A stretch of DNA of 64,000 bases from positions 500,501 to 564,500 of the forward strand of contig JALECJ010000258.1 in the NCBI GenBank assembly GCA_023515745.1. Direction: 5' to 3'. A program made the translations under genes and the position numbers. Source of the stretch: Amoeboaphelidium protococcarum (taxonomy: Eukaryota; Aphelidiomycota; Aphelidea). Shown piece by piece: positions 54,916-64,000 of this stretch. Position 1 is the first letter of the stretch. Each line of letters starts with the position of its first letter. The notes under the pieces were generated by a model. The model had not been told where the DNA came from. It was given only the letters and a program-made list of their open reading frames with translations, and ran no database searches.

Positions 54916-56793
54916 ATGTCTTCTCCTCTGGTTTGGTTTTTTCTCTTGGATTCTGCTACTGGATAGCCATACAAGGGGGCGCGTTCTAGCAGTGTCTATC
55001 TTCTACCTGGCTCATTCATTGCTCAATTTAAAAGTGCTGTCAAGGCTAAGTATTCCAACAATCTCTCTTCCGTTGACGTTGCTGATCTACTCGTATACAA
55101 GAACAAAGCTGCTTTTGACAAAAGAAACGCTGCAGGTGATGATGGGAAGGAAATGCCGTTAGAAGAAGACTTTCTCATTGATGGTCTGGGGAAGTCGAAG
55201 AATGAGGCCCTCGTTGTCGCAGTCCCATCGCCAGCTTGCTCTGCGTTAAGAGGTGATGAAATTGAAGTCGATTCCTGTGCAAACGCTTTTGGTTCGTCCA
55301 GTCGTATTATGAACATCGGAATTGATGGTATTGACTTGGACATTGAACACCTCAAGCGGAATGAATTGGTTGGGAAGCTTTAGTGGTTGGTTTCTAGAAG
55401 CTCTATAGTCTTGCTGAGTTCACCTGCTGCCTCTGGAAAGAGTTCCCTGTTCAAACTCTATCAGGCTGTGAACAGAAACGTCAAAGTCCTAAGAATCTCC
55501 TTCCGTGAAGAAAGATCGCCATTCGAGCTATTGTCCGAAGTGGGAATAGATTTGCAGCAAAATAAAATCTCCGAATCCCTTGCCAATAAATATGTTGTTG
55601 TTTTTATTGATGACGCATAGAGGAAATATGGCGATGGACAATTCTGGGTATCTCTGGTAAAGACCACTTGGATGTGGATGCCAGATAACATCAGATTCAT
55701 TATTTCTGCCACTCATTCATTATCCGGAGGTAAATTAATACCTGTCGAATTTAAATCCCTTCCGAGTCTTATGAGAAAGGATTTTCTACTGACTGACGAA
55801 GAAGCTTACCAGCTCCTTGAATTCCGCGATATTGGATTGCCGGCGAACTTGAGGCAGCATAAAATCTTAAAGTATGTTCTTGTCAAATAATGCGGAGGTC
55901 TTGTGGGAGCTTTGCGCTTGTCTATAGATGCTCTTTATATGGAATTTTTCTCCTCCAGGAATGATGATATTGAAGAGGCTCTGTGTCTCCAGTATTGTCT
56001 CTCTGATCAATTTGTTCAAAACATGGCTCGTTGTTTTGGAAGCGCTCACTCCTATCCATATGGAAATGAGTTCAAGAGGTATCTTAAAGAGTGTTTCGTA
56101 GGCTAAAGGATTCGGTACGACGGCTTTAGTAATCCGCAAGATGATAATGTCTACTCTTAACTCAAGAAGGCTGGCATACTGGTGGAACTTCCTGACTCGT
56201 CTGTCGGTTTCTCTTCTCCGTTGGCAAAGCGGTATTATTTCAAGTGGATGTTCCCTAATCGCGCTCAAACTGCTCCATCCTCCCTCCGAGAACTTATCTA
56301 GAAAGTGGTTTGTAGTATGTCCTCCACTGTGTTGAAGAATTCAACTCTTCCGGGAGATTTTCCACAGGAAGCTGTCTTTCAACATCTGTTTATGGAGGGA
56401 CTGGCATTGCATACACCTCCTAACTGTTCCATATGCCCGGAACTGTCGAAAATCTTTCCTCCTAACACTACTGTCGACAGTAAGCAGGTGATTGCCGGTG
56501 AAACCGACTTTTACTTGAATGGCAGTCTACGTTGGGGCATTGAATTACTCGTGAATGGAGACGGTGTCGGTGAACATCTTAGTAGATTCTCTAGGCCTGA
56601 TGGGAAATACTCAATGCTTGCCGTCAATGACTACGCAATTGTGGATTTCCGTAGAAATGCGACCGGTCAACCCACCGGTATATCAAAGCACCGGAATCGA
56701 ATCTCTGTGTTTTTCAAGAATGATGACTACTCAGTTGCACAATGTCTTTTTGGTGAGGACACTGCCCCAGTCGAGATAAGACTCGCAAATTGA
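54916..56793 (+). CDS. Crinkler/RHS-type protein with P-loop ATPase and REase-like C-terminus
   Basis: One exon of 625 codons. The N-terminal ~110 residues form a Crinkler header (PLVWFFLLDSATGQPYKG, IAQFKSAVKAKYSNNL, VADLLVYKNKAAF). The ATPase core follows: Walker A SSPAASGKSS near residues 172-181, a Walker B-like strand KYVVVFIDDAQRK near residue 227, and a sensor-like FIISATHSLSGG. The C-terminal region fits the restriction-endonuclease-like fold of Crinkler/RHS toxins: ETDFYLNG, then RWGIELLVNG, then EHLSRF and a YAIVDFRRN strand. The usual WGIELLREG is WGIELLVNG here. This two-part plan (NTPase plus nuclease) is that of DNA-directed Crinkler effectors. No signal peptide was seen. Confidence 0.87.
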
Positions 56794-56945
56794 ATAGAAA
56801 AATGTAAATATGTCTTTATAAATTCTAAAGTCTTTGCAAATGAAGTAGTTTTACGGACTCTTAAGTGGCCATTAAGACTGCTTTTAAAGGAAATACTTAC
56901 TCTTTTTCTATTAAGCAAATATATCTCTGCCGTTTGTTAACACTA

Positions 56946-57780
56946 CAGTGCCGCTCACCTTAACTCGACCAAATTCAGCCTATGTGACTTACCAATACAT
57001 AAGTTACCTTAGAAATTGAGATTTTCACTAATTGACCGGTAAAAATGCTTATCTCGCGGAGCTGAATATTCTTACCGGTCAGTTTACGTTTAAACTTTGT
57101 TTGAAGTCCACTTGTCCTTCATTTCTTGGAACAAATTGAGACTACTATGCGTATTAACGTGATACGTTACTTATAATTGCATTTTGAGGTTGAAAGGCGA
57201 AGAGACAAAAACATGCATTTATACGTAGGTTAAATGAAGCTCTAAAGTCCAAATTTGCCTTGAAAACTCTCGGAACACTGTATATTCCTCGAAACCAGCA
57301 AAGATTTCAAGTTTCAAGTTGAAAACGCCAATCGAAGCGTTGCCACAGCTATCGAAGGAGACTGTTACATGCAGGATACATTTCGCGTCTCGTCGTAATC
57401 ATTGTACTGTATATGCTTAACAACTCCCGTGAAAATTAAGTTGGGCTCTAAGGTAGAAAAAATCTATATGAAGAGATAAGAAAAGGATTGTGCAAAACAC
57501 CTTTTCTACATTGTGATGGCTAGCTAACGATCATTGTGCCCTATACTATCAACAATGGCAAAGATCTTTAACGAGTTATATGCTATATGGCCATAACCAG
57601 GGCCTCAAAGGCACCGAATTCATTGAATATATGACAAATAATGCTGTAAGTTACTTAATTCGCATAAGAGACTGAACGCGAACATAAACAGGCCAAATTT
57701 GAACATATTTTTACATCTTTATAAACTTTCAGTATCGCGACCAAATTGAGACTTTTGTCGAGTTAAGGTGAGCGGCACTG
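56946..57780. mobile_element. Tc1/mariner-type MITE, about 835 bp
   Basis: A 24-bp perfect terminal inverted repeat starting CAGTGCCGCTCACC occurs at 56946-56969 and, reversed, at 57757-57780. It is flanked by a TA target duplication (56944-56945 and 57781-57782). CAGT ends plus a TA duplication are typical of Tc1/mariner superfamily elements. The inside has no transposase-like frame; it carries short sub-repeats of AAATTGAGA (near 57010, 57132 and 57742) and a GACCGGTAAA/TACCGGTC inverted pair near 57033-57080. It is therefore a non-autonomous copy. It sits between Crinkler 2 and the DUF547 gene, with its right end about 200 nt before the latter. Confidence 0.85.
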
Positions 57781-57987
57781 TACTATCAGTAATATTCAAA
57801 GCAGATGTCGCTTTACTTCTGTTGGAGAAGCGCGTGAAGTTTTTGTTTCAACGTTGACTTCTTTTTCTTCATTGTCCATCTTGTTTCACTAATAAAACAT
57901 TGGCCATCTGTCTGTAATTTGGAATCTTCTCTATTATACACAATACTATCAGATCTATTGATTCATTATTTGTGTATATCATCTAAA

Positions 57988-60900
57988 ATGACAGTCTTTT
58001 TATAGTTTGTGTTGGATGCCAAGTCTCAAGAGGTGTAGAATCTGAAAACAGTTTCAAGTGATGGTGAACAATAATAACAATCATAATCATCATCTGCATC
58101 CGTTGCATCTCTAATCCCGTTCCTATAAGATGCTATTGGCAAGCTGTAGGATGAATAGATATCTGCTGCGTTTGATTTTATCCTGACTAATGAGGTTGGC
58201 TCCGTGTAGTATGCTGCATGCAAGTTATATTTGTTAAATGACTCACATCTGGCCCAAGTTTAGTGCTTGGTGTCTTATCGTCCCCTCCCATCGTCTATAC
58301 ATCAGCACTTGCGTCTAAACAGTGAGTAGCTTTGTGATGTTAGAGCTTTATAATAGTTGGATTGCATTACCGAGACTTAATCTCTTAAAGCTGCCTCTGA
58401 TGGTTTATAATATCTTAGGCGTATTCCGCCACAATTATTTATAAAGTACCTATTGGCGCCTTTATTACTAGAGTAGAGTGTCGTTGTTATATCAAAGGAA
58501 TGTCCAATAACTTTAGTGCGGACTTTGTTATCTCTTCATGGATTGCTTATGGGACAGTCATCGACTACATTTATACCTTATTTACCTGACTAAATGCTCG
58601 ATGTTATTCATTCGCCGACTCCGTACGTCATAGGCTATTTCAGTAACCGGTAATTGTAGTAATAGCAGAATATTGAGTTGGAATTTCCTGAGGATGTCAC
58701 GGTATTTGATCTGGATTCTATGGAGGGCATTCAAATTGGTCAAACTGCGGTCTAGTTGCCTTATCAAGAGTAACTACTTGCAGAATTGGAACAACTTTGG
58801 TATGGGCATCAAGAATGTCCTTGTGGATTTGAACATTCTAAAGTCTAAGTTAATAGTCGCTTTAATGCCCAGGAGAAGTTGCAATCAAGTATAAGGAGCG
58901 TGTTTACCGTTTGGTACAGTAAGATATTTTAAACTTTACCTCTGTGTCTGTTGAGAACCAAAAACAATTATAGATTTGATCATCTTAAATTCTTGAATGG
59001 TGTTGCGGATGACTTGAGGCACATTTACTCTAAGCTGATTGAGACGTCTGCGTTTCATTAGATGGTGGACTTGTTGTGCAGAATTAAATTATGTTTTGAT
59101 CGAGTCCAAATTTAAGAGGATTTCATTGGTGGTATTTCTGTAGTGTTAAAAGCTGGTATTGAATTAGAGAATTCTGTCATGTCTTTGTACCTGGCAATGA
59201 CTCTATTACAAATTTAATGTTCTGTAGTTTGCAGTACTTTTGATGATATATTTTTTGGTGAATAATGCACTGATATCCTGGTGGACAAGATGGTCAGAGT
59301 TATATCTGGCTAGGAGTTCATCAATTCAAAGTGCTGTGATAGTCTGTTGAAATTATGCTCAAATGACCATTAGCGCCGCCAGTTGCTCTCAACCTCAGTG
59401 TAAGTTATTATTAATGGCGATCAGTCATACAATGCTGATTCCACTGATTTATTGCAGTGTCTTAAAGTTGCCGAGATGATAAAGTTCCTAACTAATGTTT
59501 AGTTAAGTTATCCGGATTATCTGAACCTTTTACCCGCCTCTTTATAATAGTACTTGCTAGTTATTTTCTCAAAACTGGACAGCAAGAGGAATTAATCTGT
59601 GGAGTAGCTTGCATTTGGAAAGGACAAATCTGTGTAAAATGATAAATTTGTCCTTAATTGCAATCCTGTGACTTCTTTAAATAGCACAGACTCTCTGGAT
59701 GAGTCCACGCAGAATGATATTCCGTCTTATATGCAAAAATTTATCGATCGTCCATTGGAATTGACTGTACATATTGTCGGCATGGTGAGCAATATGATTA
59801 AAGTATTGTCGCTGTAATCCAATCATTCCACTGGCAGCAGTGGTGATATTTTTAAAGATAGTGGCAATAGTTCTCTGAATGATCTCTCCGCCTCTAATAA
59901 TCCGCTGAGCAACTTGGTGTCCCGCAGAGCTTCATCTCAAGTTAAAGGGTCTAGTGCCGCAGGTTCCGATAATTAACGCAAGAAATCTGTCTTCTCCTCA
60001 TTTCTACCTGAAGGTGATAGTCTGGAATCATTATCTCTGTCTGAAGATACGCGTATGCAATAGTTTATCTTATCGCGGTCTTCCATGTTGAGGATGGTGA
60101 AGAAGATGCCGGCTTATGAGGATTTCAAGCGGTTGATTGTAATTCTGCGACACATCAACTTGCAGCATTTACGGACGGATAGTGATAAGCTGGCATTTTG
60201 GCTAAATATACGCAATTCTCTTATTATACAGGCGGTGATTGAATTTGGTGTGCCTATGAATGAATAGCACTATATCAATTTCTCGTGCGAAAAGCCGTGT
60301 TATATTATTTCTGACAGCAGCTACAGTGTCAATGAGATTACGTATGGTATTCTGAAAAGCAGGTGTCCCATACCGAAAGCTTTATCTGGTCATCAATAAT
60401 AGTCATCCGGATCTAGTGCAGTGTAATAATTAACTCAGGTCACTGTATTTACGCACTCTCATTCCCATTCTCGCGCATCTACTACTGGTGGAAGTTCTAG
60501 TGTTATTGGTGCCATTGGAGCTGGATAGGATCTTGGCGCCGCACTATCTCATAAATCTAGTGACTCAACAACCAGCGGTGGGAAGCTTAAGCCTATGCTG
60601 GAGGCTGATATTAAAATGAAATCTGCTAATGAGATGGACCAGTACGTGAATAGGCCCGCAGCATTACATCTAAGAATTACTGCCTCTGATCCACGCTCTT
60701 CATACCTCCTTCTTGATAGTTATCCGTCGGTAAATTTTTGTCTTGTTGACTGTACCAGCACTGGATCTCCATTGATCTGTTTTAAAGCAGAGTAGGTGCT
60801 CGCAATGATCACACAGCAGGCAGTATCGTACATAAACTCGAAAATACTACTGACATCTGAGTGCAAGAAACAGTTTACCCCTCTGAAGAAGTAGTAGAAA

Positions 60901-61266
60901 GTTATTGTCGTCAAGATTCCAAAGTTCATCATGAATCAGATGAAGGATTTCGGAGGAGCTTCGAATGCAGAATAGCTGTTGAAGTACTTTATTGCTGCGT
61001 ATCCACAATGTCATCTAGCCGCCACACTTTTGAAGGAGAAGGTTGTTGTGCGATAAGGACTTTTGTCATCTGCAACAGCGTCATCTGCCAAGTCTCTTGC
61101 TCCTCAGTATATGCACGATAAACTGGTTGTATAAAGAATGGAGCAATTGCAGTTGGATATGTCGCGTCTTAAAATTGAAGAGTATGAAGAATCGAGATTT
61201 ATGCTCCAAGTTCCGATTGACAGAAATGTCACTAGTTCTAGTCGTGATCTTTTGAATATTCAATGA
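57988..61266 (+). CDS. Large DUF547 domain protein
   Basis: A single frame of 1092 codons. The first ~700 residues are helical and poorly conserved, with a Ser/Asn-rich linker near residues 610-690. The DUF547 domain covers about residues 700-800: YEDFKRLIVILRHINLQHL, DSDKLAFWLNIRNSLIIQAV, and YIISDSSYSVNEITYGIL, which match the family pattern LAFWxNxxNxLxxHA and the S..IE..IL box. The C-terminal ~260 residues include NRPAALHLRITASDPRSS and coiled-coil helices. DUF547 proteins occur widely in eukaryotes and bacteria without a settled biochemical role. The 250 nt upstream includes the right edge of the MITE. Confidence 0.8.
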
Positions 61267-61481
61267 GTTGATTCTAATTACGTATAGTTTTATAAAAGTA
61301 AGATAGTCTATTGTACAAGTAATATAAATTTTTGGATGTTTTGGTTTAACCCCATTTTATTTCATCTCATTATTCATCATTCTCATTATCGTCATCATCA
61401 ATTTAAAAAACTTCATATATTCAACTAACACACAACATTCAAATTAAGACCATCATAACTCTCACTCTCTACTCAGAGTAT

Positions 61482-64000
61482 TCAAGCTTTGATTCCATCA
61501 ACATGAGAACCAACGATCTGAATAGAAATTTCAATCTAATCCAAGATGAAATTAACCTCAGATATAGCAGAAATGTCAGGCAAATGATCGTCTTCAATGT
61601 ACAAGACCATCAATGACTTCCAAATTCTCTTTAGACGGCCAATCATGTCCAGAGCCTCCATATCAATGACTTGTCTCTTGACGGCTTGAGAACCAGTAGC
61701 AGAATCCGGTAACTTGGAATGCATATCACTCAACTCATCTTTCACGGCCTACAATGCTGAACGCAGTTTTTAATTCTCAACTTTACCACCCAATTCTTGC
61801 TACTTCAATTGATCATTCTCATCCTCCAACTAGGAAGCATACTTGTCCAAATTCTGGTTATCGTCCTTCAACTGTGCAATTTCTTCATCTTTCTAGTTTA
61901 ACTCTTATTGCAACTTCAAATTTTCATCGCGTAGCTGCTTCAACTCTTCTTATTGAGGCGATTACTTCAATTTTTGCTGCTCAGCCATAGCACGTACAGT
62001 ATTCTTGACATTATCAGGTATGAACGGATTGTTCAAAACTTCCTGCAACTACTGATCGGAAATCACTTCTTCTTCCTATTGCTTCTACTGATCTTGAATT
62101 TACTCAATCTCTTTAGGAGCATTTTGATCAACAGCTGCAGCTCTCTCGGATTCAATTATGGCGTTAGATTTGGCATTATCTTCATTAACAACTTCAAGAC
62201 ATTCGTCCAAGATCTTGTCTAGCGTCTTCAATTGACCTTTTATATCATCCTACTGCTAGTGCTACTGCTCTTCACCTTGACTTTCTACAACTGCAGGAAG
62301 AGACTTTGCCCCGTCATCTTACTTACGCTCACTGAGATCATCTTCACTCTACTTGATAGAAGCAGAAGTATAATCTTGATTAGCTTGAGCTGAATCTTCA
62401 GCCTTCTCGGCCAACTCTTGAGATGACATTATATCACGATTATCCACAAGATCCTTATCTTGAATACCGGTCTACTACTATTCTTCAACTACTGGCATAA
62501 CATTGAGAGATTCGCTCTTTTCAATATCATTCATCAACTGCGATAATGTCTTCCTAACCTCTGGTATCTCCTTCTATGCATCAGCCTCTTCAGCATGCTC
62601 CAGCTCAGCTCTATTGCCATCATCACATTATTACTGAACTTCAATCTACTCCTAGTTTTCATGAACCTACTAAGTTGCAACTACTTCTGACTCCTTCAGA
62701 GATCTTCCATCATCTCTCTGTTCAACCGATTCATCCTTATTCGTATCGATTGTAGTTTACTCAGTTGGAATCTATTGATCAGCAATCGCTGCTGCAGCTT
62801 CCGCAGGTTGTTCCCCTTGCTCCTACTATGCCTTCATGGCATCATGAGCTTCCTTGGAAGAATACTCTGGCAAAACTTCTGCAACTCCCTTATCTTCTTC
62901 AGCGGACTCCTATGTGGCTTTTTGTTGAGCTTCGACAGGCTTCCATTCTTCTGGATTCTCTGCAAGATTCTTGATAATCTGCGTGCCTGACTTTTGCAGC
63001 CAAGGATTAGTCTAAGGTGCTTGCTCCTTGCTTCCTTCCTAGACAGCATCTTTACCAGAGACTTGATCTACAACTTTAGGTCCAGCATCCTCAATATCTT
63101 ACGGGACAGCGCCATCCTCTAGACTCTCCTCAGCAATTTATTTGTCGATACGGCTCTGTTGTGTTTACTCATTAGAAGGCGCATCGCCACTCAAAGCTTA
63201 CTCTTGAGAAATTTTCGCATTTTCATCTTCTCTTACCTCATGCTTCTGAAATATAGGTCCAGACTTCAGAATAGGAGCATCATCGCGTAACTCATGCATA
63301 ACCTTATCATAATCAGCAGACTTACCTCCATCATTACCTACAATATTAATAGCCTTATTCTTCTCATCCTTAGCAGATTCTTTCAATTATTCCATGACGG
63401 CATCAAACTGTTCACTCTTTGGCACATCTTCTCTCTCAGCGTGAACATTAGGATACTCTTCCTTCAATTCAGACATTACTGAGTCATATTAAGGAGAGGT
63501 AGTGACAGTTGACATTTGCTTATCATTCTGGGAATCTTCTCCAGTCTACTGCACCGCATCAGCTGATAAAGTAGCAGTCTTATCATCAACGGGAACTCCT
63601 TGCTGACCAGAATCCTCAATACTTTCATTCTCCGCAACTTTACGGTCTTGATCAATTTTTACTTCTTCAGAAGATACATTACCCACTTCTGCTTACTATT
63701 CTAATACTTTTGAAGCAGTTACGTCATCCTGCTGTTACTAAGCAGACTCTTAAACTTGAGTAGGCTGATACAAAGACTCCTGATTGCCAGCATCATCAAC
63801 CGCTTACACTTCGTTGCGCGTGTCCTTCAGCTCAGACATGACCGCGTCGAACTTTTCATCAGATGGCACTTACTGGCTGGTAGATTCTGGCTTATTAGCT
63901 GCATTCTACTTCAACTCTTACATAACCGTATCAAACTTGTCATTCTTCTCGCTCGAGTGCAGAGTTACAAAGGGCTCTACTTTCTCTTTCAGCTCCTACA
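61482..64000 (-). CDS. Large acidic coiled-coil protein with FDxVMxELK repeats, 5' end beyond the window
   Basis: An open frame of more than 830 codons that continues past the right edge; its start is not seen. The right half repeats a short helical unit: FDTVMQELK at 63935, FDAVMSELK at 63851, YDSVMSELK at 63488, FDAVMEQLK at 63407 and YDKVMHELR at 63311, plus a sixth partial copy at the edge. Spacing is 27-32 residues with one gap of about 121 residues. Long Glu/Gln/Asp/Ser-rich stretches lie between them. The C-terminal ~200 residues are a coiled coil with Leu and charged heptads (QLRDENLKLQ, DEEIAQLKDD, LEDENDQLKQQEL). A cytoskeletal or scaffold protein is likely; no family was recognised. 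Confidence 0.75.

Noticed and set aside
1..64000. Ciliate macronuclear origin, suggested by TAA/TAG as Gln
   Set aside because: The genes present (Rtt109, Crinklers, chitin-deacetylase-like, Get2-like, MBF-like motif) and 53-70-nt introns fit a fungal-type organism better; no telomere repeats or nanochromosome-like structure is seen.
1..64000. tRNA, rRNA or CRISPR arrays
   Set aside because: I scanned for tRNA-like arms with a GGTTCRA box, for rRNA-like conserved stretches and for regular spaced repeats and found none; a tRNA scan by program would be the decisive test.

Overview
The window is nuclear DNA of a eukaryote with a non-standard genetic code. Almost every gene reads through in-frame TAA and TAG and ends only at TGA, and several of these codons fall exactly where a protein family has a conserved glutamine (USP Cys box at about 19440-19470, enoyl-CoA hydratase GAGGTQRL at about 27850). 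Introns are GT-AG and mostly 53-70 nt, often with a TTACTAAC-like branch site. The gene content points to a fungus or close fungal relative rather than a ciliate: an Rtt109 histone acetyltransferase, a Get2/CAML-type receptor, a chitin-deacetylase-like protein, an alternative oxidase, an SH3-PH-RhoGAP protein, CAP-domain secreted proteins and two Crinkler-type proteins. A chytrid-grade fungus or an aphelid would fit. That placement is inference; no rRNA or marker tree is available here.

Layout. 1-10 kb: start of a polysaccharide deacetylase, a tentative spliced gene, an ADF-H/PH protein, membrane proteins, a sugar transporter, a small secreted protein and RAD18. 10-25 kb: SH3-PH-RhoGAP, a spliced secreted protein, RTT109, a membrane glycosyltransferase-like protein, a La-family RNA-binding protein, a USP14/Ubp6 deubiquitinase, a HAD phosphatase, a secreted protein and proteasome subunit RPN6. 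25-35 kb: a Crinkler/RHS-type ATPase gene, mitochondrial enoyl-CoA hydratase, ribosomal protein uS8, a GET2-like gene, a decayed zone with a virus-type KYGV zinc-ribbon module, alternative oxidase and a membrane protein. 35-53 kb: a 2OG-Fe(II) oxygenase, then a region rich in secreted proteins: two paralogues flanking a PLP aminotransferase, three tandem CAP proteins with a shared C-terminal motif, and two proteins sharing an SPGQ repeat, with an ankyrin protein among them. 53-64 kb: eEF1B-gamma, a second Crinkler with an apparent restriction-nuclease-like C-terminus, a Tc1/mariner-type MITE, a DUF547 protein, and a long coiled-coil protein with FDxVMxELK repeats running off the right edge.

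The conserved genes cover proteostasis (USP14, RPN6, GET2), DNA-damage tolerance (RAD18, RTT109), translation (uS8, eEF1B-gamma, La) and mitochondrial metabolism. The accessory part is dominated by predicted secreted, low-complexity or effector-like proteins. Because only TGA stops translation, open frames of 150-200 codons arise easily by chance, so ORF length alone was not taken as evidence; composition, motifs, signal peptides and splice consistency were used. Coordinates of spliced genes are whole spans, with exons given in the evidence.
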